Source: Pseudoalteromonas phenolica
GTDB lineage: Bacteria; Pseudomonadota; Gammaproteobacteria; Enterobacterales; Alteromonadaceae
DNA: 64,000 bases
Direction of reading: 5' to 3'
NCBI RefSeq assembly: GCF_005876835.1
Contig: NZ_PPSW01000008.1
Coordinates: 1-64,000, forward strand
Within the stretch, counting starts at the first letter, position 1. Each line of letters opens with the position of its first letter. Shown in pieces: positions 17,282 to 26,153 of this stretch. A model generated the notes under the pieces. It was not told where the DNA came from, searched no databases, and was given only the letters and a program-made list of their open reading frames with translations. A program made the position numbers and the translations under genes.

Positions 17282-18355
17282 ATGATTGAAGAACTAATCG
17301 ACTTTATAAACAATGAATTACTTGAAGGTGCGGCACCTGATTTAGATCAGCACACACCGCTTTTAGAGCTAGGTATTTTAAACTCACTATCGATGGTGAG
17401 ATTACTTGCGCATGTAGATCAGCGTTACGGTGCGAAGATCCCTGAGCACGATATTACCCCTGTGTATTTTGAGAATATAGAAACACTTGCAGCGCTTATT
17501 AACACCTTAAGCGCAAAAGATGAAATGCAGACTGAGCAATCGGTATCTGAGCTAGAGCGACTAGTTAAGCTACAGGAAAGCTATGGCATTCAAAGTGAGC
17601 TGGTGGATGCAGGTGAAGGCTTTAAGCAGCATGTATTACGAGTTAAAGGCGATGGTCCTTTATGGATTTTACTCCCTGCACTTGGCAACCCTTCAACATC
17701 TTGGTCTTCAACACTGCGTTCAGTACAAGGTCGTCACAATGCCGTGGCGCTTGATTTAGCGGGTTTTGGTTTGAGCCAAAGTGCCAATGAAGCGCCATCT
17801 TATGTTGATCATGTTGAGTTTACACTGCAATACCTTGCAACGCTTGAAGAGCAAGAGTGGGTGCTGGTGGCGAACTCAGCAGGCAGCATGATCGCAACCG
17901 AGATTGCACGTCGTTTCCCTGAGAAAGTAAAAGCCCTGGTTTGTAGTGGCTTTGGTTTAGTTGAAGACGTCGAAAACTGGTGGGGTGATTTAAAGAAAAT
18001 GTCGTCAAACCCAGAGCAATTCTTGGCAGCCGCTTATTACCACCCACCAAAGATGACGCCAGCCTTAGAGTCATTACTTGATGATGTTCTGTCTCGTCCT
18101 GCCTATCACAGCTTCTTAGATGATTATGCGCGTCAATCTATTGCGAAAACCTTTGATGGGGTAATGGTGCCCACTTTATTTGTGGCAGGTAATCACGATC
18201 AAATTATTCCACCAGAATGGAGTGAAAAAGCCGCTGAGCTACTTGATAACGCCAGTGTTACTCGCCTTTCTCGCTGTGGTCACTTCTCGGCTTCTGAACG
18301 CCCAGAAGAGTTTGTTTGGGTAGTGGAAGATTTCTTAAATAGGGAAGCAATGTAA
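17282..18355 (+). CDS. bmp1: Bmp1, acyl carrier protein-thioesterase didomain
   Basis: I start this 357-residue protein at the ATG at 17282, preceded by AGGAAA; an in-frame start 39 bp upstream lacks a comparable site. Residues 1-78 are a carrier domain whose phosphopantetheine serine is Ser35 (GILNSLS). Residues about 110-355 are an alpha/beta hydrolase with nucleophile Ser199 in ANSAG (the usual first Gly is Ala), Asp306 (GNHD) and His334 (CGHFS). Proline is tethered to Ser35 by Bmp4, oxidised by Bmp3 and brominated by Bmp2; the thioesterase domain then releases the brominated pyrrole. The gene overlaps bmp2 by one base. Confidence 0.93.
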   Translation: MIEELIDFINNELLEGAAPDLDQHTPLLELGILNSLSMVRLLAHVDQRYGAKIPEHDITPVYFENIETLAALINTLSAKDEMQTEQSVSELERLVKLQESYGIQSELVDAGEGFKQHVLRVKGDGPLWILLPALGNPSTSWSSTLRSVQGRHNAVALDLAGFGLSQSANEAPSYVDHVEFTLQYLATLEEQEWVLVANSAGSMIATEIARRFPEKVKALVCSGFGLVEDVENWWGDLKKMSSNPEQFLAAAYYHPPKMTPALESLLDDVLSRPAYHSFLDDYARQSIAKTFDGVMVPTLFVAGNHDQIIPPEWSEKAAELLDNASVTRLSRCGHFSASERPEEFVWVVEDFLNREAM

Positions 18356-19575
18356 TGGATCAGTTTAAAAGTTACGACGTTGTTATTATTGGCAGTGGCC
18401 CTGCAGGCAGCTTATGCGGCATAGAGTGTCGCAAAAAAGGCTTATCGGTTTTATGTATTGAAAAAGATGAGTTTCCGCGCTTTCACATTGGCGAATCACT
18501 GACTGGTAACGCAGGGCAGATCATTCGCGATCTCGGTTTGGCGGATGAAATGAATGCGGCAGGTTTCCCAGATAAACCCGGTGTGAACGTGATAGGTTCG
18601 CTATCAAAGAATGAGTTCTTTATTCCTATCTTAGCGCCGACTTGGCAGGTACGTCGTAGCGACTTTGACAACATGCTAAAGCGAAGAGCCCTAGAACATG
18701 GCGTTGAATATCAGCAAGGCTTAGTTAAAGACGTGATCAAGCATGAAGAAAAAGTGGTTGGTGCGATTTATAAAGCCGATGGCGTTGAGCATCAAGTACG
18801 CTCAAAGGTACTGGTAGATGCCAGTGGTCAAAATACCTTTTTATCGCGCAAGGGCATTGCCGGTAAACGTGAAATTGAGTTCTTTTCACAGCAGATCGCT
18901 TCTTTTGCACATTATAAAAATGTTGAGCGTGACTTGCCGCCTTTCTCAACGAATACCACCATTTTATATTCAAAGCAGTATCACTGGTCGTGGATCATTC
19001 CAATCTCACCTGATACAGACAGTCTAGGAATAGTCATCCCGAAAGACTTGTACTACAAAGAATGTAAAAACCCAGATGATGCCATCGAATGGGGTATGGA
19101 GCATATCAGCCCTGAGATCAGACGCCGTTTCAAAAACGCAGAGCGCGTAGGTGAATCGCAATCTATGGCAGACTTCTCTTACCGTATTGAGCCGTTTGTA
19201 GGTGATGGTTGGTTGTGTATCGGTGACGCGCATCGATTCTTAGATCCAATTTTCTCTTATGGTGTGTCATTCGCCATGAAAGAGGGCATTAAAGCTGCCG
19301 ATGCTATTAAACGTGCTATCGATGGTAACGATTGGAAAACGCCTTTCTATGAATACCGCGATTGGAGTAATGGCGGTCAGCAAATTGCTGCAGATCTTAT
19401 TCGTTACTTCTGGATCTACCCAATTTTCTTTGGTTATCAAATGCAAAACCCTGATTTACGCGATGAAGTCATCCGTCTATTAGGTGGCTGTTGCTTCGAT
19501 TGTGAAGGATGGAAAGCCCCGACCATCTTTAGAAATGCCATTGAAGAATACGACCGCAAACAAATGGCTGGTTGA
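18355..19575 (+). CDS. bmp2: Bmp2, flavin-dependent pyrrolyl-carrier brominase
   Basis: The 406-residue protein has the halogenase FAD motif GSGPAG (13-18) and the flavin-halogenase signature WSWIIP (211-216); Lys74 in FPDKPG is the likely catalytic lysine. It brominates pyrrole held on Bmp1, using FADH2, oxygen and bromide. Tyr302, Phe306 and Ala345 are present, the positions I recall as distinguishing the tetrabrominating Bmp2 from a dihalogenating relative. ATG overlaps the bmp1 stop (TAATG), and bmp3 follows 9 bp later, so translation of the row is probably coupled. A flavin reductase is not encoded here and must be supplied from elsewhere. Confidence 0.94.
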   Translation: MDQFKSYDVVIIGSGPAGSLCGIECRKKGLSVLCIEKDEFPRFHIGESLTGNAGQIIRDLGLADEMNAAGFPDKPGVNVIGSLSKNEFFIPILAPTWQVRRSDFDNMLKRRALEHGVEYQQGLVKDVIKHEEKVVGAIYKADGVEHQVRSKVLVDASGQNTFLSRKGIAGKREIEFFSQQIASFAHYKNVERDLPPFSTNTTILYSKQYHWSWIIPISPDTDSLGIVIPKDLYYKECKNPDDAIEWGMEHISPEIRRRFKNAERVGESQSMADFSYRIEPFVGDGWLCIGDAHRFLDPIFSYGVSFAMKEGIKAADAIKRAIDGNDWKTPFYEYRDWSNGGQQIAADLIRYFWIYPIFFGYQMQNPDLRDEVIRLLGGCCFDCEGWKAPTIFRNAIEEYDRKQMAG

Positions 19576-19584
19576 GGATAGAGC

Positions 19585-20727
19585 ATGAACTTTGCGTGGA
19601 ATGAGGATCAGCTCGCATTACATGAGCACGCCTTGAGCTTTGCACGAGATCTCGACTTTTCGAAGATCTCTGCAGGCGAGTTTCCAATGGAAGCTTGGCA
19701 ATCACTGGGTGAGTTTGGCTACTACGGTTTACCCGTAGATAGCCGCTACTCGCCTTGTGGCAGTGGTTTTGACATTTTAACCACAGTTAAAATTTTAGAG
19801 GGTCTTGGTCAAGGTTGTGCAGATACCGGCATTTTATTTGCCGGTGCTGCACACACCTTTGCTTGCGTTATGCCGATTTATGAACATGGCAGTGAAACAC
19901 TTAAACATGAATTATTACCAGCACTGACCAGTGGTGAGAAAATTGCGGCGAATGCCATTTCTGAAGCTGAAGCAGGGTCAGATATTGGCAAATTAACGAC
20001 CAAGGCAACCAGAGAGGGTGATTACTACATCATCAATGGTGCCAAGTCTTATGTGACTAATGGCAGTGTGGCCGACTACTTTGTTCTCTATGCGACCACT
20101 AACCCAAAGTTTGGCTACTTAGGACAAACAGCCTTTGTTGTGCCTGCTGATTTACCTGGCATTGAAGTAGGAAAAAGCTACAAAAAGTTAGGGCTTGATT
20201 CGGCGCAGCTAAACCAAGTTTTTTTTGATGAGGTAAAAGTGCATAAGGACTATGTACTGGGCAGTGAAGGGCAGGGGGCGCGTATTTTTGCTGCTTCCAT
20301 GGATTGGGAACGCTGTTGTCTATTTGCCTTGTTCGTAGGTGTGATGCAGAACGATTTAAAGCGCTGCATTGAGTTTGCTAATACCCGTAAGCAGGGCGAT
20401 AAAACCATCAGTAAATTTCAGGCTGTGTCACATCGTATTGCCGATATGGAAGTACGTTTACAAAGTGCGCGCTTACTACTGTATTTCGCGGCTTGGCAAA
20501 AGTCGCAAGATGTTGATAACACCAAAGCAGTGGCATCAAGTAAATTAGCTATCAGCGAAGCGTTTGTGCAATCAGGTATTGACGCCATTCGTATTCATGG
20601 CGCGGCCGGTTACTTACAAGAAAGCGGCGTAGATAGCAGCATTCGTGATGCCCTTGGTTCGGTGTTGTTCTCAGGTACATCTGATATTCAACGAGAACTC
20701 ATCTGCAATAGGTTGGGCCTACTATGA
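19585..20727 (+). CDS. bmp3: Bmp3, prolyl-carrier flavin dehydrogenase
   Basis: This 380-residue protein is of the acyl-CoA dehydrogenase fold, with the FAD-contacting AISEAEAGSDIG segment (about 131-142) and a typical C terminus (GAAGYLQESG, then FSGTSDIQRELI). By analogy with PltE-like enzymes it oxidises carrier-bound L-proline to pyrrole-2-carboxyl thioester. The product on Bmp1 is the substrate of Bmp2. Its last 4 bases overlap the start of bmp4 (ATGA). Length is normal for the family and no damage is visible. Confidence 0.92.
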   Translation: MNFAWNEDQLALHEHALSFARDLDFSKISAGEFPMEAWQSLGEFGYYGLPVDSRYSPCGSGFDILTTVKILEGLGQGCADTGILFAGAAHTFACVMPIYEHGSETLKHELLPALTSGEKIAANAISEAEAGSDIGKLTTKATREGDYYIINGAKSYVTNGSVADYFVLYATTNPKFGYLGQTAFVVPADLPGIEVGKSYKKLGLDSAQLNQVFFDEVKVHKDYVLGSEGQGARIFAASMDWERCCLFALFVGVMQNDLKRCIEFANTRKQGDKTISKFQAVSHRIADMEVRLQSARLLLYFAAWQKSQDVDNTKAVASSKLAISEAFVQSGIDAIRIHGAAGYLQESGVDSSIRDALGSVLFSGTSDIQRELICNRLGLL

Positions 20728-22271
20728 AATTGCTCAATCAAGTATTAACCCAAGGCTTAGTGCGCGCAGGTGAACAAGCTCTGGCAGTGAGCGATAGCAC
20801 AGAGTCGTATAGTTATGGTGAACTACAACTCAGGGCGACTCAAATTGCAGTGCTGTTGCAAAAAATCGGTGTTAAAGCGGGGGATAGAGTTGGGCTTTGG
20901 TGTGATAAGTCATGTCGAGCTTTGGCTGGCATGTTGGCGGTGAGTAAACTCAATGCCGTTTATGTACCAATCGATCCAATGAATCCGAAAGTGCGTGTGG
21001 ATATTATTCGTCAAGACTGCGACATGAAGGTATTGATCACCAATAAAGCTAAGTTTAGTCAATATCAGCGCGGTGATAATGCTTTATGCGACTTTGTGGT
21101 ATTAGACGAAGATGCGCTAATTAGCTCTGTATTACATGTACACACGTGGCAGCATATTTCTGCTCAGCAACCAAGTCAGCTCAACTTACCAAAACAGGGT
21201 AAAGGCACAGATTTGGCGTATATGCTGTACACATCTGGCTCAACTGGCGTTCCAAAAGGCGTCAAAATCAGTCATGAAAATGCCCTTGCCTTTATTGAAT
21301 GGTCCGCGAATAAACTCAATGCAACAGTGCAAGATCGCTTTGCCAATCATGCCCCTTGGCATTTTGATTTATCAGTGCTGGATATTTATGTGGCTTTGTT
21401 ATCAGGCGCAAGTGTTCATTTGGTATCTGAAATCGACAGCTATGTGGCACAAAAATTAGTGTCATTTGTCGCCCAAAAGCAGATCAGTATTTGGTATTCA
21501 GTGCCGACCGCATTGGTGATGATGCTAGAAGCTGAGGCGGACTTTGCAGAGCGTTGCCAGCAACTTAGAGCCATTATTTTTGCCGGTGAAGCTTTTGCGA
21601 TTAAACCGCTTAAACAACTTCGTGAAGCGTTTCCCGATGCCGAGCTTTACAACTTTTATGGCCCGACCGAAACCAATGTCTGTAGTTACTACAAAGTTCC
21701 TAGGGTAGTACCAGACAAGCTGCCTATAGGTTACCCAGCCAGCAATGCTTTGCTATCAATTTGTGATGAACAAGGCAAAGCACTGCCTGTGGGCGAGCAA
21801 GGGTTTGTTACTGTAATTGGCCCGACTGTTTTCAGCGGTTATTGGGGGCGTGCAGATCTGCAATCAGAAGCTTATAACACAGGTGATATCGGCTATTTCA
21901 ATGAGCTGGGAGAGTTGATGTATGTCGGTCGCCAAGATCATATGATGAAAGTGAATGGTTATCGAGTTCATCTTGGTGAAGTTGAACGCGCTATTTACCA
22001 GCACCCAGCAGTGAAAGAGTGTTTAGTTGAGCTCAGCAGCCAAAAAACACTCCATGCGCATATTGCCGTAGAGGGTGATGCGCCTTCTTTATTAACCCTA
22101 AAAATTCACTGTGCCAAACGTTTACCTAAATACATGTTGCCAGAGCAGGTGATAGTGCACGATGCACTGCCTCGTAATCGCAACGGAAAATTATCGCGTC
22201 AATGCTTATCTGGGTTGTCTGCTCAATCGGGATCTGAAAATAACACCCAGATCACGATGAGCGAGGCGTAA
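20724..22271 (+). CDS. bmp4: Bmp4, proline adenylation enzyme
   Basis: The 515-residue protein is a stand-alone adenylation domain. It shows core motifs YTSGSTGVPKG (about 169-179), NFYGPTET (about 309-316), YNTGDIG, GRQDHMMKVNGYRVHLGEVE and the C-terminal catalytic lysine region NRNGKLSR. It would activate L-proline with ATP and load it onto the phosphopantetheine of Bmp1 in trans, like PltF. It begins inside the end of bmp3. A short hairpin follows its stop codon before bmp5. Confidence 0.92.
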   Translation: MKLLNQVLTQGLVRAGEQALAVSDSTESYSYGELQLRATQIAVLLQKIGVKAGDRVGLWCDKSCRALAGMLAVSKLNAVYVPIDPMNPKVRVDIIRQDCDMKVLITNKAKFSQYQRGDNALCDFVVLDEDALISSVLHVHTWQHISAQQPSQLNLPKQGKGTDLAYMLYTSGSTGVPKGVKISHENALAFIEWSANKLNATVQDRFANHAPWHFDLSVLDIYVALLSGASVHLVSEIDSYVAQKLVSFVAQKQISIWYSVPTALVMMLEAEADFAERCQQLRAIIFAGEAFAIKPLKQLREAFPDAELYNFYGPTETNVCSYYKVPRVVPDKLPIGYPASNALLSICDEQGKALPVGEQGFVTVIGPTVFSGYWGRADLQSEAYNTGDIGYFNELGELMYVGRQDHMMKVNGYRVHLGEVERAIYQHPAVKECLVELSSQKTLHAHIAVEGDAPSLLTLKIHCAKRLPKYMLPEQVIVHDALPRNRNGKLSRQCLSGLSAQSGSENNTQITMSEA

Positions 22272-22274
22272 CAC

Positions 22275-22290
22275 GTTTACTCCTGTAAAC
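22275..22290. other. Short hairpin between bmp4 and bmp5
   Basis: A GTTTAC / GTAAAC stem with loop TCCT lies in the 46-bp gap. It has no T-run, so it is not a convincing terminator. It could be a processing or weak attenuation site between the pyrrole (bmp1-4) and phenol/coupling (bmp5-7) blocks. Confidence 0.35.
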
Positions 22291-22317
22291 ACCTCCTAGT
22301 TAAACAAGGAATGAAAA

Positions 22318-23865
22318 ATGAGAAAAAAAATCGCAGTCATCGGTGCTGGTTTATCAGGCATTGCCGCCATCAAACAGCTTACAGACGGGGGCCATGAGGT
22401 CGTCTGTTTTGAAAAAGCAGAAAGCTTTGGTGGTGTATTTGCCGATAAAAAAATCTATGAAGATTTGCACCTAACCATTTCTAATTATTTTATGGCGTAT
22501 TCAGATTATGTGCCGAGTCAGCAAAAGCTGAAGTTCTGGTCTAAAAAAGAATACGTTAACTACTTAGGCGAATATCTTGCCCGCTTCGAATTAGGTCAAT
22601 ACATTCATTACGATCACGAAGTACGAAAGGTAGAAAAGCAAGCGGGTAAATGGCAGGTCACCACAAAACATGGCATGGCTGAACAAACTGACACCTTTGA
22701 CATGATTGCCGTTTGCTCGGGTCATTTCCAAAAGCCAAAACTGCCTGAGCTTGCTGGTTTAGACATGTTCGAGGGCGAAATTGAGCACTCGAATGATTAC
22801 CGCGATAAGCACAAATATGCGGGTAAACGCGTGTTATGTGTCGGTTTGGGTGAAAGTAGTGCCGACATTACTTCTGAGATTTCAGAAATTGCGAGCAAAT
22901 GTATCTTATCGCTGCGCCGTTACCCAGCGGTGGCACCGCGCTATATGGCGTTCCAAGAAGATCCTTACTTCACAATAGATACCAGCTGGTTAACATCACG
23001 CATCGTGAACAAATTACCACATCGTTATCATGGTGGGATCACGAAAGGCATTTTCAATAAGTATGTGAATAGCCGTAACGATCATGTGCGGATCAGAGGT
23101 GAGTGGCTGAAAAAATCTGGCCCTTCTCACCATCAGGCCGTCACTAAAAATGAGCGACTATTCAGGCCAATCGCCGATGGCAAAGTAGTGCCTAATATTG
23201 GTGGTATTGTACGTTTTGAGAAAAACGCCGTGGTGTTTCAAGATGGCACGCGTGAAGAAATTGATGCCGTAGTATTTTGCACAGGCTATCAACTGAGCTT
23301 CCCATTTTTAGATGTCAGCATCAGCAATATGCGTGACTTGTATAAACAAATGTTTATTCCTGAAATGGGTGACTCACTGTCGTTTATCGGTTTTGTTCGT
23401 CCGCAACAAGGGGGCATTCCAGTTATTGCTGAAATGCAATGTCGTTACTTATCACAACTGGCCAGTGGCGAGAAATTATTACCGCCGTTATCAGAAATGG
23501 TCGACATCATTAAATACGATACCGAGCACTGGCAGACCGAGTACAAGATCACCCCACATGTGGCGTCTTTGGTGAACTACTGCCATTACATGGATTCTAT
23601 GGCAAAGCTAGTAGGCTGCATGCCAGAGATCCCAAGCTTGTTTAAAGATCCATTGTTGCGCGTAAAGCTATTACATAACCCACAGTTTGCAGCGCAATAC
23701 CGTTTAGATGGTCCAAATAAAATGACGCATACAGCGCGCTCGTTTTTATTAGGCTTTCCAAATATCAGTTCTTGGCCACGCATCATTCATTTTGAATTGG
23801 CTTTGATCACCCAAAAACTACTCTCACGTCTGCGCCTTGATGGCTTACGTGAGCTTAGTAAATAG
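22318..23865 (+). CDS. bmp5: Bmp5, flavin-dependent decarboxylating phenol brominase
   Basis: At 515 residues this resembles flavin monooxygenases rather than classical halogenases. It has the FAD site GAGLSG (9-14), the FMO-type fingerprint FEGEIEHSNDY (151-161) and a second, NADPH-binding glycine motif GLGESS (176-181). In the described pathway it brominates 4-hydroxybenzoate with loss of the carboxyl group, giving 2,4-dibromophenol, using NADPH without a separate reductase. An AAGGA site precedes the ATG. It starts the phenol half of the plus-strand bmp row. Confidence 0.92.
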   Translation: MRKKIAVIGAGLSGIAAIKQLTDGGHEVVCFEKAESFGGVFADKKIYEDLHLTISNYFMAYSDYVPSQQKLKFWSKKEYVNYLGEYLARFELGQYIHYDHEVRKVEKQAGKWQVTTKHGMAEQTDTFDMIAVCSGHFQKPKLPELAGLDMFEGEIEHSNDYRDKHKYAGKRVLCVGLGESSADITSEISEIASKCILSLRRYPAVAPRYMAFQEDPYFTIDTSWLTSRIVNKLPHRYHGGITKGIFNKYVNSRNDHVRIRGEWLKKSGPSHHQAVTKNERLFRPIADGKVVPNIGGIVRFEKNAVVFQDGTREEIDAVVFCTGYQLSFPFLDVSISNMRDLYKQMFIPEMGDSLSFIGFVRPQQGGIPVIAEMQCRYLSQLASGEKLLPPLSEMVDIIKYDTEHWQTEYKITPHVASLVNYCHYMDSMAKLVGCMPEIPSLFKDPLLRVKLLHNPQFAAQYRLDGPNKMTHTARSFLLGFPNISSWPRIIHFELALITQKLLSRLRLDGLRELSK

Positions 23866-23888
23866 CTGCTCAGGGACGGGAAAACGTT

Positions 23889-24518
23889 ATGATCCGACTA
23901 ACCGATGAGTGCTTGTGTAATTTAGATGATACGTTGCAGCCACATCGCTTTAACTTAAGTCGTTTAAGCCATTTGCAAAAAATTATCTTAGGCACAGATG
24001 GCACAGTAACCCAATTAATCGAAAGTATTGTCGATGAAAAGTTGGTGGTGAATAAACTGTTTGAAGCCGATGTTGATAGCGACACGATCGCCACAACTTC
24101 GAGTGAACAACAAGCTGAAACACATTGCCAAAGGCGGGTTATTTTATTGCAAGGCGAGACCTCAGGCTTGCCTTACCTATACGCCGACTCCTTGGTTTAT
24201 CACGGTAACATGAACGTGAATTTTTCTCGTGCCCTGACTCATTCTCAGATCCCCATCGGCAAAGCTTGGGAAAAGTTTCAGGTTGAAACCTATAAAACCT
24301 TGCTGTCATGGGGATTTGAATATGCCAATGAGCTAGCACCTCACTTTGCGATTTCAAGCCATGATCTGGTGTTGTATCGCACCTATTTGGTGTTCTCTCA
24401 GGGCAAAAAGATCTTCCGGATCACCGAAAAGTTTCCTTTCGTTTGGTATCTGCAATCAGAGCAATTCACAGCGAGTGCAGCGACCACTGCAACGCCAACT
24501 TTAGTCAGCGGAATTTGA
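23889..24518 (+). CDS. bmp6: Bmp6, chorismate lyase-like protein
   Basis: The 209-residue protein resembles chorismate pyruvate-lyase (UbiC-like fold) in length and has the conserved-looking stretches LGTDGTVTQLIES (about 35-47) and QGETSGLPYLYADSLVYH (about 93-110). It would convert chorismate to 4-hydroxybenzoate and pyruvate, feeding Bmp5. It lies 23 bp after bmp5 and 3 bp before bmp7. I rest the assignment on the fold, size and position within bmp1-10. Confidence 0.88.
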   Translation: MIRLTDECLCNLDDTLQPHRFNLSRLSHLQKIILGTDGTVTQLIESIVDEKLVVNKLFEADVDSDTIATTSSEQQAETHCQRRVILLQGETSGLPYLYADSLVYHGNMNVNFSRALTHSQIPIGKAWEKFQVETYKTLLSWGFEYANELAPHFAISSHDLVLYRTYLVFSQGKKIFRITEKFPFVWYLQSEQFTASAATTATPTLVSGI

Positions 24519-24521
24519 GCA

Positions 24522-26000
24522 ATGAAAAATACAGACAGCGTCGTGGCGCAACCACAAATCAATTTAGACATTAATAAACTGACTCCGAGTATTCCTCACA
24601 TCCCATTTTACAGCGAAGACGGGCAGCTGTTTTTTTGGGGTGAGGAATACCACCTAATTATCGAGTCCCTATCAAAGAAGTACGGAGATATCTACTCGGT
24701 TGAAACAGCCAAGGGCAATTTGGTGGTATTAAACGGCTATCAATACATCAAAGAAGCATTGGTCACACAGAATGATGTGTTTAATGTACGAGCCGACTAT
24801 AAAATTCTGCAAGTGGCACCACAAAAGCACTTTTTAGAGTTAGAAGCTGGCGAGCCTTGGCAGGTGCACCGTAAAGTATTTGCCTATGCCATGCGCGAAT
24901 ATTTTGCTACGCGCTGGGATAACATTGAGCAATGGATGACCACTGAAATTGAGGATATCGCAGCGGTATGGCAAGCCGATGAGGGCAAGCCATTTGACCC
25001 GAATCGCGAAGTGTCAATTAAGCTTGCTAGCTTTTTACATAAGGTCATGTTTGATGATCGCTTTGGTGAGTTTGAAAAAGGCCTGTTTGACGAGAAAAGC
25101 TTAAGTTGGTTACCAAATGGCTTTATTAACAGCACGCGTTACGAGTTGATGCCTACTGAGCTGCAAGAGAAATATTACGCTCAGTATGGTGATGCGATTG
25201 AAAAGTTTAGCGGTAACTTGAACGCCCTTGATCAATACGTATCATTCAATGTTGAGCGTCGTAAAGCCGATTATAAACCGGGCGAGTATCGTGATTTATG
25301 TGATTATTTGTTTGCTGCAAATGACAGTGTTGATGAGCAAACGAAAGCTGCCTTAAACATTGATGAAAAAGAAATTGTCATCGGTTCACTGACTCAAGTC
25401 GCGGGAGCTGGTGGCGGTGTTGGTGCATTTGCGATGCGCTGGGCGTTGTTATACTTGGCCGCTTTTCCAAAACAGCAGCAGCGTGTACAAAAAGAACTCG
25501 ATGAAGTGGTGGGTAAAAACGCGGTGCCATTGAATAAGCACAAAGCGGATCTGCCTTATACACAGGCGTTTATCAGTGAGGTATTACGTCATTGTTCAAT
25601 TACATCTATGCCAGCGGCCAACTATGCAACCAGCAAAGATACGCTATTAGACGGTTATTTTCTTACCGAAGGCACGCCATTGGTGATCAACAATTACAGT
25701 ATTACCCGTGATGAAACGTTGTGGGAAAACCCGCATGAATTTATGCCTGAGCGCTTTTTAGATGAAGATGGCGAGTTGAGCAAAAAACAACTGGGTAAAG
25801 CTTTCCCATTTGGTTTAGGTCAGCGCCGCTGTTTGGGTGAACATTTTGGTAAGTACATCATTCATACCTTGTTTGCTCAGTTAGCGCATAAGTTTGAATT
25901 TAGTCTACCTGAAGGGAAGCAAGCCAATCTTAAAGCGATTTCAGGGGTGTTCTTAGTGCCTGAAGAAGTCGAAATAGTGGCTAAATCGCGCAACACCTAA
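24522..26000 (+). CDS. bmp7: Bmp7, cytochrome P450 coupling enzyme
   Basis: This 492-residue P450 has the heme-thiolate loop [16 protein letters not shown], an ExxR helix (SEVLRH) and a glycine-rich I-helix region ([11 protein letters not shown]) in which the usual threonine is missing. It couples bromophenols and bromopyrroles to each other, giving polybrominated biphenyls, diphenyl ethers, bipyrroles and pentabromopseudilin. Electrons should come through Bmp9 and Bmp10, encoded on the other strand. It has no N-terminal membrane anchor, as usual for bacterial P450s. A terminator follows. Confidence 0.93.
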   Translation: MKNTDSVVAQPQINLDINKLTPSIPHIPFYSEDGQLFFWGEEYHLIIESLSKKYGDIYSVETAKGNLVVLNGYQYIKEALVTQNDVFNVRADYKILQVAPQKHFLELEAGEPWQVHRKVFAYAMREYFATRWDNIEQWMTTEIEDIAAVWQADEGKPFDPNREVSIKLASFLHKVMFDDRFGEFEKGLFDEKSLSWLPNGFINSTRYELMPTELQEKYYAQYGDAIEKFSGNLNALDQYVSFNVERRKADYKPGEYRDLCDYLFAANDSVDEQTKAALNIDEKEIVIGSLTQVAGAGGGVGAFAMRWALLYLAAFPKQQQRVQKELDEVVGKNAVPLNKHKADLPYTQAFISEVLRHCSITSMPAANYATSKDTLLDGYFLTEGTPLVINNYSITRDETLWENPHEFMPERFLDEDGELSKKQLGKAFPFGLGQRRCLGEHFGKYIIHTLFAQLAHKFEFSLPEGKQANLKAISGVFLVPEEVEIVAKSRNT

Positions 26001-26023
26001 TTCATTTTCATACGCACACATAA

Positions 26024-26060
26024 AAGGCCGTGTACTTGAAAAGTACGCGGCCTTGTTTAT
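26024..26060 (+). terminator. Terminator after bmp7
   Basis: AAGGCCG-x-GTACTT and AAGTAC-x-CGGCCTT (26024-26037 and 26041-26054) pair around GAA. A short T-rich stretch follows. It closes the bmp1-7 transcript. Confidence 0.75.
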
Positions 26061-26083
26061 ATGGATTAAGTTTTTATTTTATA

Positions 26084-26101
26084 TTTAACATTTTTGTAAC
26101 C
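26084..26101 (+). promoter_or_regulatory. Pho-box-like direct repeat upstream of the LNS2 gene
   Basis: TTAAC (26085-26089) and GTAAC (26096-26100) are 11 bp apart in the same orientation, the spacing of PhoB half-sites. A possible -10 element, TATTCT, is at 26111-26116. The match is weaker than the pst and ppk boxes. Confidence 0.5.
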
Positions 26102-26153
26102 TTGAGTTTTTATTCTATTCTAAGTAATTGATGTTTTTACTTAAGGAAAGAAT

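Noticed and set aside
14828..26000. The bmp cluster as a recent mobile island
   Set aside because: No integrase, transposase, tRNA attachment site or flanking direct repeat was seen in this window; transfer is possible but not shown.
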